Source of the DNA: Burhinus oedicnemus
Taxonomy: Eukaryota > Chordata > Aves > Charadriiformes > Burhinidae
Length of the DNA stretch: 64,000 nt
Reading direction: 5' to 3'
Assembly (NCBI GenBank): GCA_008921705.1
Contig: VFFE01007215.1
Coordinates: 2,594,217 to 2,658,216, forward strand
Shown here: piece after piece, positions 1-13,800 of the stretch
How positions within the stretch are numbered: the stretch's first letter is position 1
Layout of the letters: each line of letters opens with the position of its first letter
The notes under the pieces: generated by a model
The model's database searches: none
What the model was told of the DNA's origin: nothing
The model's input: only the letters and a program-made list of their open reading frames with translations
Made by a program: the position numbers and the translations under genes

Positions 1-2639
1 CACAGGGACCATCACTCTCATGGACCGATGTATGGCAGGTCTCATTGACCACACTCACTGTGAGCCCTTTGGATGGCAAGTGAAGGCTAGTTTTGCTTAC
101 ACTGGTGTTATGTTTAGCACTGAAACAATTAGAGGAAATGAAGGTGGAAAAGCAAAACATTGTAGTAATAGCAGGAGAAAACTTAACCATCTTTTACAGT
201 AGTGAAGGCTGGCTGGGAACCTCCTTTGCATTTACCAGTAGTTTATAAACATTTAAAATATTGTATTGTGATTTCTATATATTACCTGAACTTCTGCACT
301 TCTGCACAATTTTTACACAGTGCCTGTAGTGAAATTCCAACAAGGTTACCTGGGACTTTCTATGCATATTCAGCTGTGATTGACTCACAGCTCCTGCGAG
401 TCTAGAAAAAAATACCTGCATGGCAGTTTTCTTAGCTCTTCACTTAAAGCACAGTTACAGACTCCTCTGCATGTTTGCATCAGTGTGATTGAAGATGAAT
501 GCAAAAAAGACTTTATTCTTATGCTAGATCTCACCACTATAAAGACGCCACACACTTGTTCTGCAATGAAAAGGAGGACGACATGGCACATTTGCAGGTT
601 AAGCTCTGAGCAAAAAACGTGTTTGATAGAGGTTTACACATAGCTGTTGTAAATTCTGTTTTATCCCTGCTAATTTTGTCTCTGCTTTCAACTAAATAAT
701 AAATCCCAGCTGAGTATCTGTATCCTTAAACACTGACAGGACTTGTTGAGTGGAATACCTACCAAGGTTGTCCATGCTGCCAAAGTGAAAAGCAACTGCT
801 TTACGCTCCACAGCTTAATCCCCATCAAAGCCTCCTCCCCAAAGCCCTTCTGAAGCCCATTACAGACATTGTATTGCTTGAGCTAAGGAAATTTCACGAG
901 GCTACATTGTTAATTAGATGCAAACTTGGGCAAAGAGCTGGGAGCTCCGGTCCCATCCCTTGCTAACACACCTCCTGAGACAGAAACAGATGTGTAGTTT
1001 GGGGTCTCTGCGGGGAAAGATGACTGCTTTCAAAGCATGTCCATATGACACTGAAAGGTGTAACTGCAGTTTCTGTAGTTATACTTGCGTTAGCGTTAAA
1101 CATGGCAGCTTGAAGACCAGTGTCACTAAAGCAGCTGATTTCAGCCTGGGCTCATGGCACGTGGGCTGCGAATTGCATTTGCTTGTGGATTTGGCTGACA
1201 GTGTTGCTGTGGGAGTGTTTCGTGGCTGACTCAAGCCCCCTTTACCTCCTGCACCCCCCAACCGCTTGCTCCTGCCCTTGTGTTACCTATCCTTTAGTAC
1301 TGGCACTGTCGCTTCTGCAGTTGCATGGTGACCCAGGTCCAGCTGAAGAATAAACAAGCAGGAAGTCCTCCCTAAGCATCCTCAGCACGAGCAGTGGGCA
1401 GCCGTGCAGGGGTGAGTGCGTGCTCCGGCACAGAGGGAGGGAGAGCAGGGCAAGGGCTGCATCGGCCGGGTCAAGCCGTCTTTGTGCCGGCCATGCAGTC
1501 TCAGCCAGAGGTGCAATGGCTAATGGCCCAGCTGCCCACCCACAAGCCATTACGCAAATAGCAGGGGATGGTGAAGTTTCCAGCCCAGGGAATTACATGT
1601 AAATAGGAGCCACTGGCAGAGACCATGACTGTGCTGGGATGTAGGGCCAAGACACCGATGAGGGGAAGGATGTCCTGTTGAGCTGTCTGTGCTGTCTGTG
1701 GAGCAGAAGGCCAGGACAGCAGCCAGGGCAGCCCCCATGTCCACCTTGGAGAGCTGAAGTCTGCCACAGATGAGACAATGTGGTGGCTACCTCTCTGACT
1801 TCCCTGGTAGCCCCTCTCACACAGTTCTGAGCCATCCCTGTGGAGAGCAGGACAAAGTCAGACCTAGTGGCACCTGTTAAACTGGAATGGGACTTTCAAA
1901 CTCCTCTTTGTTCTCTGATATGGCTGTTTCCCTTGGACAAGCTGACCGGTTAACTTTTTTTTTCCTTTTGCTTTCTTCACTGGCTTGGTCATGGATTCAG
2001 AGACAGTAAGACCAGAAAGGCTACCCCAGATGTCTGCCTTGATCATCTATAATATATAAACCACAGGACTGCTCTGATTCAGTCTTTGTTACACTCTTGG
2101 TCAGGCTTTTAGAAAAATCTAGTATAAGCCAAATGGGGCACGAACTGGCTAACTGGGCAGGACGTGTGTGAGTGTGCACTGACAGGCCAGCTGGCATCTG
2201 TGCTAGACAGCATGAAGCATAACCACAGCTGCCTTCCTCTGCATAACAGCACGAATCCACACAGCACTCTGCCCAGTTGCTCATTGTCAGGACACTTACA
2301 GACTTGTCATATCTTTAAGATTTATATTTTCCCACCACCTCACCCTAGTAACTTTGGTTGTAACTGGGCAAACATGCTAAAGACATTTTAAACTCACCTG
2401 GGCAGGAGAGGAGGAGGAAAAACAAGAGATGAAGCTGAAAGATGAATGGACAGCCCAATTGCATAGACTTTGCTATTCCTAGGAAACCATGTGAAAAATA
2501 CCCTATATTTGGCCAGCTCGATTTTCCAGCTTTTGAATTTGTTTGTTAGCTTGAAGGCTATCATATCTCTGTTCCTCATGTTTAAAAAGTGAGCAGCTCC
2601 CTGGCTCACATACTTTTGAATAAATTAAATAAGTTAAAC
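1..2639. other. Intergenic, no gene recognised
   Basis: Mixed AT-rich sequence with a somewhat GC-richer part at about 1190-1860. All open frames are short, overlap on both strands and resemble nothing known. No repeat recognised. Confidence 0.6.
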
Positions 2640-3500
2640 CCCTTCATTTCTTTCTCAAGAGACATGTTTTCCAGTCCATAGGTAATTTCTGTGGCTCCTT
2701 CCTGAATCTTCTCCAATTTCATCAGCACCTTCCTTGATTTGTAGGCATCAGATAGGACAAACATTTCAGCAGCAGCCTCCCTGTGGGCATGACACAAACC
2801 TCTCTGTTCCTTTTGCTTTGTACTTTAATAATCAGGATAGAGCAAAGATAGCATCAGGTGGTTTTGCCATCATCACTCTGAAGCTCATGTTCAGCAGATG
2901 ATGCACCAGGACCTCCAGCCTCCACTAGAGTCCTCCCCAGGACTTAACTTGCAGTCTTTGTAGAGACATACTTTCCTTATAGGCCACACTCAGATCTATA
3001 TTGTTTCCTTGCATCTCATTTACTGACAGATACATTATTGCTCTGTATCAGAGACCTGTTTTCTTCATCATTGATTAATGCCCCCTTTTTTTTTTAACAT
3101 TTGCAGACTACTGCATATAGGCTGTTAATGAACAGTTTTAAATGGCATAATGCTAAAAATTGATCTCTGTGGGAACCAGTAGAAATACAACTATTGAAAC
3201 AAAAGTCCCCATTACCGTTTGAGACCTATCAGTCAGTTTTTAATCCACTTTGCCTCTTAATAAAAATGCCGTGCTGTACCACACCACACACCCTGCAGGG
3301 CCTATTACAACAGCCACAGTTAGCTTTTGCAATCAATCTCATAATATTATCAACAGATAACAAGCTAGTTTTTCATAATTGCACTTTGTTCAGCATTAAA
3401 TATACCACTTTCTTTTAATTTTTTTTTAGTTCACTCTCAGATCAACTGTAGAGCTTTTTACCTGGATTAAGTTTCAGGCTATCAGGTTTATAATTACATG
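2640..3500 (-). mobile_element. Ancient CR1/L3-like LINE relic
   Basis: Read in reverse, pieces of an old CR1-type element can be followed. One is the TCCTTCCTGAATCTTCTCCA block with the following AATTTCATCAGCACC and GCATCAGATAGGAC near 2696-2760. Another is GATCTCTGTGGGAACC near 3163, then TTTGAGACCTATCAGTCAG and TTTTTAATCCACTTTG near 3218-3255. These match the ORF2 region seen in old CR1/L3 copies of turtles, crocodiles and birds, as I remember them. Divergence is heavy, the ends are uncertain, and I place them to within about 50 bp. Confidence 0.6.
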
Positions 3501-6500
3501 GAGTCTTTTATTTGTCTTGAGAAGATTGGCAAGATACGGCTGATTACTTGTTTTTTTCCACAGGTGCAGCACCAGATGTTTATCTAAGTTATAACATGAC
3601 CTCAGCTGGACTGTTTTGGGCATCTTTGAAGTGCAAGATAAGTGTGCGAGACATCAGCCTTTTTTCGTCTGGGAAGCTGCTGGGTTCTGGTCCACTGCAC
3701 AGCTCCTTTGCTTTTCCTGGGCTGAAAATTTTAGAGACTGAAGGTTTTGTCCTCCAAGGTCAGACAAGTCTTGGCCAGAAGGAAAGGAGTGGGGGGGGGT
3801 GTCAGGTCTGATGCCAGGAGAGCAGGGGGAGAGTGTGCAGGGAGGCTGCGAGGGTGCAGGGAGTGTGACTGGGGGCCCCACGGTGGCAGTGCTGCTTTTG
3901 GGGTCCCTACCTTGGGGAACCTGCAGAGTGGGACCTGCCTGCAGATGACAGGGAGGAACTCACATCCCTGTCTGTCATGAGGCTCTCGGGCTGTTTAGCC
4001 CTCCTCCATCCAGGGGAGAAGCCAGGAACGCTTCGACTCCAAATGTGCAGAGGTTAATATCGATAAGGTTATGATACCAGCCCTACTGGGAGAACTCTTA
4101 ATGCCCCACATATTTCTCTGTGTGAATCTGTAAATGCCTTTTCAGCCTGTGGTCAGAGGGTTCCCTCAGAAGTGCCAGCCATCGCTATCCACTCCCCACC
4201 ATAAACGCTGCTCATGAGCTCGACCCTCTCCATCCTGCACACCACGGGGCATCATTGTGCACAGGCCCAATGGGTTGGATTTGGGGGGAAGAATGAGGGG
4301 AAGCCCTGCCAGGGGAGCTAGACACATGGGTCCATTTCTTTCCTTGCACAAAGGCCCTGACGAGAATGGTGTGTTTAGGATACAGATTAATAACCCACAG
4401 AAAGACACAAAAGCAAAAAAACATTCTCTACCTGAAGGTCATGGAGAGAGGCTCTTGCCTGCTTGAGATTTGTCTGCAATGACAACATTACTTTTCTATT
4501 TTTACCCTTGGTTTCCTCAAAAGGATTCAGACCTGCATCACATCTGCAATAGGAGGGGACTTCCAACTAGAGCCTGAAGCCAAGAACAGTAGCTTTGGTG
4601 AAGCTGCAAGCCTGTATTGATTTTCATTAACAGAGCATGGAGTAGAGCTGAAGCTGGTACAAATCAGGACAGCTGGTGTGTGTTCAATGGACCTGTCTCT
4701 GGTGACATCTGTTGTGGGTCTTACTCTGAAATGAAGAACACGCTGCACAAGCAAATATAGGAGCAATTATTTTTACTGATTAATCCAAAATACATGGAGA
4801 AAGGAGTAAGTCCTTTATACAGAAAGAAACAAATAAAATAGCTGAGATAATAAAAGTGCCCTTTTGCCCTTCACAGGCAAGTAGAAAGGAAAATCAGTTC
4901 TTTCATTAAAACAATTTGGCACTAGAACTAGATTTGTTGGGTCCTTGTAGTCATGCCCAAGACCTTGTCCTAGTTTCCTCCTTTCCCCCTCCATCCGCTC
5001 CTTTAGTAGCTGCCTGATAGCTGTAAAACAAAGACAGTACTGGAAATCAGATGCTTTTTTTTTAATAAAGCAGCAATTTTAAATCCCCTATGTGAATAAA
5101 TAATCCATATGTTGCCTGAATCTTTTATGACATGAATTCCAAAAACCAACTTAAAAAGCTTTCTCTGCTGTTTTGGAACTGGGTCAGGAAACTCGCTCAG
5201 GGAATTTTTAATGAGCTATGCAGCCTCCCAGCTCTGGGTTACTGGTTCAAGCATGAATCAGGTTAGTAGGGAGCAGAATTTGTCACTGCAGCTGAAGAAT
5301 TTAGATCCAGTCCTCACCCCAGACACCCTCATCACCATGGGCAATAATGGCACGATGAGCACAAAAGCCCGGAGAAGAAGGGGAAAAGGGCCTGAAATAT
5401 GACAATTAGCTGAATCTTCTTTCTCTCAACACCTGCCCATTAGCCCATATCCTAGCTTGGACATGGCCCTCCTGTGCCCTTTGTTTCTTTCAAAATCCTC
5501 TCCTCTACCTCGGGCTGTAAAGGGATCATTAACCTCAGCTGGCTCACAGACAATGAAGTAACTGCTTTTATCAAGGGACATCTTAACACAATTAAATAAA
5601 CAACAGTTAGCAAAAGGTAAAAATTTTTTCTGGAGTTGTGAATCTTCATTGTTGACAAAATTACCAGGCTTGGTGTTGTCTTAACCAGTACAGAAAACCT
5701 ATTTATGACCCTATTGCTTGATCATGTGGAGACTAGCTGTGCCCAAGTTTTTCAATATTTTTCCCAATAATTCTCCTAAGATTTACCTTTCCTTGCCTCT
5801 TTGCTTCCCTTCTTCCCCATGCGTGCTCTGTTCCTTTTCTTTTTTCATCTCTTCCATTCTAATTTCTCTGATTCCTCCAATCCTCAGACGCAGAGACTGC
5901 TACCAGGGTCCTGTTTCTTTTATCAGTTCCCTGACTATAGCATACTGCTCTTATTCCTGGCTCTTCTGCTCTTCCATCAAACTGCCTGAACACTTCTTTG
6001 TTTTCCTGGCTTTCAGACATTAAACACAGTCAGTCTCCCTGCCTCTACTGTTCACCCCCAATGTTTTGATCCATCAACATCCCAGATGTCTCATTTTAAT
6101 GCTCCCAGGCTGGGTCCCACACCCCTCATGTCCCACAAGGATACAGTTGAGGGATAGTGGAAAGGATATGGAGACAAGAGGAGTTGCCCGAGGCACAGCT
6201 CTGCTGCAGCATCCTAGTGCTCTGGCATCCCTGCCTGACTTCCCCTCTCATTTCCTTCCTCTTTTTTCATGGAAACCAGGTTGCTGGCCAAGGCTGCAGC
6301 ACTCAGGGATCTGTTGCAGTACAGAGCCTAAGACTGGGCAGCGTATCTGGGTCACGCTGCCGCGATACAGCTTTTCCTATTTCTCCTATACTCCAGGCAG
6401 GTGAGTGTACTGATAAAAGCAGAAGGAGAGCACAGGTACTGCTTGGGGCTCCTTCATCAAACCGAATGGCTTGCATGGTCTGTGAGTCCTCCTTAAACAT

Positions 6501-7705
6501 TTTCTCCAGCCCAAGCACTTCTGTGCCAATGAGGAAAACATTGCCAAAGGGTCAGGTGCGGATGGGTAAATCAACACCTATTTTGTCCACTTTTGCCTTT
6601 TTATTATGAAGGATTGACAAATACGTAAAAGATACCTTTCACACATTAGAGGAAGAAAAGCAAGAATTAAACTGCAGCTGCAAAACTGATATTTCCTTTG
6701 TATGTTCTACAAATTAATAACAACTATTTTGTATCCCTGGTGCTATTTTACCAGTGTGAATCACAGGAAAAGAGCCTTAAGGGAAAAGTTGGGGAGAAAG
6801 AAGGGGATCATGGGAATGCATTTGATCAGATTTGTACTTTTTGGTATATTTAGACACATCTGCAAACATACACAGAGCAGCTCTTAGGGCTGTACCTCAT
6901 TCTGTCTGACTGAGATATATTTACAAAATCCTATAAAAGTCAATAGTAAACCTTTCAGGCTGTACTGGATCACATTGCTATCTGCTCACAAATCTCATTT
7001 TCCAGTTGTCCAGCTGCTGGGAATGAGAAGATCTCCAAACAAAACAGTATCTGTCAGGTTTAATCACCCCTTAGCTGTTTTTGTGGAACTAACAGAAAGA
7101 AGCCAGATGGTATAGTGGGACAATGAGTAAAGAACATTTTTTTTCCAGGATGGTAAAAAGGCAGGGTTTCTTTCAGACATCACAGCCAGAGGGAGTTTTT
7201 ACCTGCGGGACCTAACCCAGTCAGGAAGAGAGGAATGACACTCTTCATGCATATGTCAATGGGAACTGTGGTTATGCCCTAAATATCCAAACACAGCAAT
7301 TTTTTTTGTATGCCAAAGGGAGGCTGTGAATTGCACTGGAGAAATTTTACTGAATTATTACAAAAGAGAACTAACACTAAGAAAAAGAACAGAAAAAACA
7401 AATAAGAACAGAAAAGAATTACTACTTTATTTTACTTATTTCTTTTGTCAGCTGAAGAGCAAAAATAGATGTATTTACTGAAAAGTTTTTTGTGAACACT
7501 ACAGATAATACAAAAATATGCACTCCAAATGCAGTGAGCTGTTTGCATTAAGATATCTGAGTGTTATTTAGAGTGGAGGAGGAAACCTAAATCTCCTCTG
7601 TCTCCCAGCTAAACCAGAGTCAGGCATTTAGGATCCTTTGGTCTACCTGGAAAGAGAAAAGCCAAGGTTAGGACTGGCTGGATGACTCAGAAAATATCCA
7701 TTTCA
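3501..7705. other. Intergenic, no gene recognised
   Basis: Unique sequence. A splice-acceptor-like TTTTTTTCCACAG at about 3550-3562 is followed by an 80-codon open stretch, but there is no matching donor and no known protein. Pyrimidine-rich DNA lies at about 5780-5880. Confidence 0.6.
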
Positions 7706-7837
7706 GAAGGAAGGAAGGGAGGAAGGGAGGAAGGAAGGAAGGAAGGAAGGAAGGAAGGAAGGAAGGAAGGAAGGAAGGAAGGAAGGAAGGAAGGAAGGAA
7801 GGAAGGAAGGAAGGAAGGAAGGAAGGAAGGAAGGAAG
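7706..7837 (+). repeat. (GGAA)n microsatellite, ~132 bp
   Basis: A nearly perfect run of about 32 GGAA units. The first few are interrupted (AAGGGAGG twice) and the rest are pure. All-purine on this strand. An 88-codon open frame running through it encodes a repeating Gly-Arg-Lys-Glu peptide and is an artefact of the repeat. Confidence 0.99.
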
Positions 7838-10800
7838 CCCGCTCTAAGGAGACAAGCTGTGGAGATCCTAAGTGTAAGGGTGGAATTATTGGGCTGGGAA
7901 AGACAGGGTCAGAAAGACAACGCTAGGAGGAAGGCTGTGAAGTCTTGACTCCACTCACTTTACGGAACTTGTTACACTAAATAAACTATACTCCAAGAAA
8001 AGCAAAATGTTGTTTGGACAGGCTGTGAGTATAAATAGATTATTTCTGAAGCTCAATAAGGAACATACTTGACTGGTCTCTGTTCACAAGGGCTCTTTGG
8101 CACCAAATTCAGTATTATTAAAGCTTAGGGAAAAAAACATATAATGGCTTACTTAGAGATGCAGAAGATGGCTAGTAACAATCAAACAGCTGTTTGCAGA
8201 GACCTGGAAATAATACAAGACTGAAGGAAGGAGACTGCCAAGCTCACTGAACTGCAGATTCTGGCAATTGCATCAGGTGATCCTCTTCTTAAGTGCTTTG
8301 TTTTAAGCTTGGTTAGGTTCAGGACTAATAAGCATGTGGGCCATTTCCTATCAGGCAAAATTTAAATAAAGGACAACCATTTACACAGATGACATATATT
8401 TGATTCTTATCTGCATCGCAGTTTGACTTGGTAGGGTATTTTGTCTTGAAGCATGTGGCATCAGCATTAAATCTGAAGTCCTGGTAGGGGAAGGAACTTC
8501 TTGGGGAATAATTACCCACAAATGGCCTTTTGGTAACTTCTCAGGCATGAAATGGTGCAAGAGAGGACATTGGACTAGCCTTGTCCTGGTTTGCAATTCC
8601 TAATTTTTTAGTTCATATCTGCCTTCCTAACAGGGACAAATTTGTTTTTAGGCAGTAGGGATTAGTATTTCAGTATTTAAATATTTAATGATAAGAAAGT
8701 TGCTTTCCTCCAGTTCGGGTCTCTGGATGTGTGTCACCCTAGCTCCATAATACTTAGTTACACAAACAAGCAACTGGTGAAACACCATGACTCAAAGGTG
8801 GAGCTATCTCACTGTATTTTGACTTGCCTGACTGTTGCTTTTTGCTTTCAGGTTTTTTTGCTCATGTTTCTGAGGACTCCCAAGTTTCTGTTCCCAGAAA
8901 AGGCCTTGCACTCTGATAAGTACAAGTGATTTCTTCCAGTACTGATCAGGCTAAACATGCGCATTTTGTTCTTTATGTTTCAACAACAAAGGCATTGTGG
9001 TAGGGCATGGCTCCTTGCCACCCAGGAAAGAAAGAACAGAGAGAGCCCCGCGCCAGTGCAGCCCTGTGCCTGAATGCCGCGTCGGTCGGCACTTTCCGGG
9101 CACTCAGGGGCATGTCACTGTGCCAGACATCCATGCATATCACACCATTAAATCCCTAAATACTACCTACAGCTGGTGTGCAAAGGCAACTCACGAGTGT
9201 TTGACAGATAGATGTGTGATAGGAGGAAATTGCATTGACTTCCTCATAGCAAAATTTTTGTTTAAGGAATTATAAGCGAAGTATGTGAAATCTTCTGACA
9301 CTGCCATGCTTCCCTTGTGGAGGACACCAGGCTGCAAAACAGGAAGGTAGCTACATTCGGGGAGTGCATTTACAGCCAAAGCTGGGAAAGAAGATTAGTT
9401 CTGCAGACACTCTGCAACCATTCTTCACAGAGAATTTTTAACAAGTGTTTGCAGGAGAAGAACAAGACTTTCCTTCTTGGAGGGGAAGGATGACTTCAGT
9501 GACAGGAAGGGATTTGTGGGGCTTTTCCAGGTAAATTCCTGCCATGTAAACTCAACTTTTAAAACTCAGAAACTCTCAAAGTTCTTTTGGAAAAAAAAAA
9601 AAAGAGAGAATTGATCCCAAAATTTTAGTTCTGAGACTGAAAAATAAAAAAATCAAAGCCCCAAACTTTGAGACTGAAATACCAAAAAGTAGTCACCAAG
9701 AACACTGAGATACAGCCCTTGACCATTTTCATTAAGTCTGTTCTTCATCTTCCAGCCTCTCTATCTGTTCTCCTAGTGCTTACTCTGCTGTCTCACTTTC
9801 CTCAAGTCAGGCGTATTCCTGCCTCATAGCGAAGGAAAGAAGCAGCAAAAAATGATGAAAGGTCAAACTGTGATGAAAAGAAATGGAAAGATAAGGAGGA
9901 GAAAAGCAAAAAAGTGCAGGAATTTGGTCTGTGTGTCCTATATACTGTGGACTTAGGTCTCCCCTTCTCCAAGGTGCATAGGACATGAGGATCTTAGTGG
10001 GCTGTTGGGTGTCGGTCCTGCTACTACTGTGCAATGCCTCCCTCAAAGTATTCAAGTGCTGTCTTTAAGTTTTATCCCTCACTATCCTGTAGGAAGGCAT
10101 AGCAGCACATCACAGCTTTGATGCTTAGAAATCTCCCAGTTTCCAGGTCATGGTTATAAATGGCTGGTTCCTATCTGTACATTCTTGTAACAAGGCTGTC
10201 CTTAGCTTCAGTAACTCCTTTCATGGCTATATCACATTGGTATCTCATAGCCATGAGTAATGAATGCACCCAGGTCTTGGGTTTGTTAACGATAACATGC
10301 AGTGGAAACATACATTGTCAGCTTTAAACTTGTGTAGCTGAGTAGTAGGAGTGACATTTAGGTACTAAGGGATGAGAGTTCTGTCAATGCCTTCGGAGTG
10401 AGACATCTCAAAATAGACCCAATTAGCTTAAAATACCATATAGTATCTTACAATTTTATGCCCTATTTTATTAAGAACCCTCCACCTGAAAATGCAAATT
10501 TTTCTCCTCTTACTTCATTTACATTTCCTTGTCCAATCTGAGGATTTCATAGACACTGTATCCCTTTCTTTGTGTCTGTTTGTATTTCCTCTGTCCTTTC
10601 CTGTGCAGTGGAGGACCATTTGGATGTGCTGTTCCAAAATCTCCCTACCAGTAACAACAGTAGCAGCAAAGATGAGGATTAATAAAGAGTAGATACAGAG
10701 AAGAAGGAAGATGGAGAATGAATATAGCAGGAAGCAAATCCAAAAGATCTCTGCAAGGATCATTGGGACATAGAAACGTATTAAATTCTCACAAAAAAAA

Positions 10801-13800
10801 AAGTAACCAAAAAAAGCATTAAAAAACCCAGCTCTCTACCCAAGAAACTAAGGCTTTTTAGATTCTTAGTGCAAAAGCTGTACACCCCATTGAGGTTTCC
10901 AGGTTTTCATTTAAAATACTGCATCAGGTAACAGTTGTACTCATTAAGAAATGCAAGCAGAACTTGTGCCTAAAAGCCCATGCCGTTAATGGTCAAAAAT
11001 TCATGGTGAACTCCATTCTTTTCTGATGCAGAATTGTACACTAAAGATCAAACCAAACATTGGCTGAGAATGTGCACTGTAAGGAACCTAAAGAAGTAAT
11101 AAAGAGGGTTTCTTGCCTCACAACCCTTCGTGTTTGCTGCAATGAGATGGAATTTTTAAACTGGATCATGACTTATATTGCATCACTCTGGGGGTGCCAG
11201 GGATGTTGTAATCTAGAGACAAATGGCAAGCAGAGAACTCATTTGGCCTCGGAGTCCAACACCAGTTCTCCGTTGTACCTCTGCTCCAATCCTTCTGATT
11301 TAGGAATTTGTCACGAGAGATAAGAGTTAAGGACACCTTTACATAAAAGCCTGCATGGATTTTGTCGGAGTGAGTAGTATAGAAATTATTATTACTTCAA
11401 GGTCTTTGAAGCTAGGTGGGGGTTTTGTTTGGCTTTTTTTCCTCTTTTTGACCATTAAGCTTATTTCATAGATTTTAAAATACAGTCAGACTAGACTTCA
11501 CTGAGTAAAAAACCATTTCGACACCTGTGGTTGTTTTTTTCTTTGAATCAGTGCCACAGGATTGGCCTGACGTTGGGATCTGTGGAAATTCCAGATAACA
11601 CACTTATCTGTCCTGCCCTCCTGACAGCTATTTATACCATTTTCTCTTTCTGGAGGATCAGCAGTCTAACTTGGTAAGACACGGGTCTGGATTCTGCAAG
11701 ATGTGCATAAGCCACAGGGTACTAAAAAACCAAACCAAACCAAACCAACCTAACTTCAAAAGCAGCCTCTGTATCATCCAAACCACTCACAAGAACAAAT
11801 CTTCTCTGGTATGTTCTGAAACAGTGTTCATTTACCTTTCAGTAGAAAAGTTATATATTATTCTTGATCCAAGCCTAGCATTGCTAGGTTTCAAATTGTG
11901 AACTTAAACGGTTGCAAGGTTTTCTCTCTCTGAATTCAGAAGAAATATAACATTACACAGATTTCAACTTCTGCTCTGACAGTGCCTTGAGAAACATTTT
12001 TAGGATTAAATATTACATAACAAAACCATCCCTGTCACCTGTCAGTGTAACACCCTCTGTGAGTGACATGCTGCTGACTTCTTTCCCAGAGGGAACCAAG
12101 TAGCCTATTTATTTAGAAATCTGTGACTCTTCTGTGTTATTCTCTTAACTATTCATTAGTTCTAATTAGAAATAAAAGCCTGGAAGACCAAACTGTCTCT
12201 GTTCAGTTAGTTTATTGATTACAAAAAGTAAGACAATAATCAATAAAGATATACATTTCTGTCATTTCTAGAGACCCAAGGCACTTCATTGCTTCTGAGG
12301 GATGCTGCTCTGTACAGCTGCTCAATAACCCAGACTCAGAGATGTCTTTTCTAATATGCTAAATTCCCTCCACTCACCATTACTCAGGGTAATTAAAGGT
12401 TGAAATAGCACAAGTGATGAAAAACTCAGTGTGGCTTTTGTGGTGAGGATATCTGATAGCATTCCCTGACTCTGGTACGGAGAGGGTTGAGCCCAGTGTC
12501 AGATGGGATCACCTCCTGTGCCGCTGCACACAGGCTGGCTGGGGAAGCAGCAGGGTCACACGCCATGTCCCATCTGGGGCACACAGCCGTTTCCACCCAC
12601 CACCCAGGATAACTCACCCCAGGGCTTGGGCTGGCTGCGGGTGGCTGAGATTTGAGTGTTGCCAGCAGAATACTCCCCATTTCTGCCTCCCAAACAATGC
12701 TTCTGGTCTCAGTTCAATGCAAGTTCAACATAAATAAAAGAAGCAATCCAGGATCCTGACCTGCACTGCCCATGTTTAGTCTAAATGTGGAAAGAAGGGG
12801 TTTCCTTCTGTACGTATCCAGGGAATTCAAAGAAAGTAAAGCTAGAATACTGAAGGTATATGGGAAAAACAAATGTAAGTATGAAAAATATACAACATAG
12901 ATATGTCTCTTACTTCAAATAAAATGTTCAGGCATATTTATTTTATACTGAGAAGTCAGGAATTTAGGACGGAAGAGGAAGTGCATTTATCAGCATGTCC
13001 CTTGTAACTAATTTATCTAGCTGAAAATAATAATAATGATGTAGTTGTTTTGTCTTGAAAGTCTGCGTATCAGGAGAAGATTGCAGCTTCAAGTAGTTTG
13101 AAAATTGTATATTCAGAACCAGAAGTGATGGAAAAGCAGTTCTTTTGCATGAATCCCTATCAATTACTGGATTAGAGATTGCTTAAATCAGAAAAATGGA
13201 ATTTTATTCATTTGAAGTAAGTGCTGTCTTAGCTTCTAAGGTTAGCCACCTAAAACATTAAAAAGTACATCAGTCAGGTGGGCCATAGGGGTGACCATAA
13301 TCGGCAAATATCTATTGATGATGCAACATATGTCTTTTGCAGCCGCTAACATATTTTTAAATAGTGCTTAATTAAAAACATGTAGCCCTTATACTCTCAA
13401 GGTAGACACTGCCCTTGACAGGAAATTATACCTGTTCAGACAGCAGGTAGAACAAGGAGTACATATGTGTTCTGGTGAGTAACTATAACAACAAGGAGGA
13501 CAAAAAAAGCCCTAAACCAGAAATAAGTTGTCAGGGCAACCGATTAGTCTGCTTTGGGTTTGAGGCCTTGCACAGAAAGCAATACAGATGGACAGGCCTT
13601 GAGGAGGGTGGAAGACATCAACCAGCCTTTGCACCAGGACCACTTTAGCCAGAGTATGGAGGCTAAAACCAAGGAGTTGCAAGTTAGAAGATACAAGTCA
13701 TATATTCACAGAAATGTAGGCCCAAACTAACTCGCCGCCTTCTTTCAACACGATACCAAATTGCTTCACAGTGACTAAGTTACATGAATTTGGGAAGAGG

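Noticed and set aside
3548..3811. Open frame after a good splice-acceptor-like site at about 3562
   Set aside because: No matching donor, no known protein, and it runs into a G-run and then a stop.
6157..6609. 150-codon plus-strand frame
   Set aside because: Overlaps several frames on both strands, with no recognised motif or splice structure.
7682..7948. 88-codon frame with repeating Gly-Arg-Lys-Glu
   Set aside because: Produced by the GGAA microsatellite, which has no stop codon in this frame.
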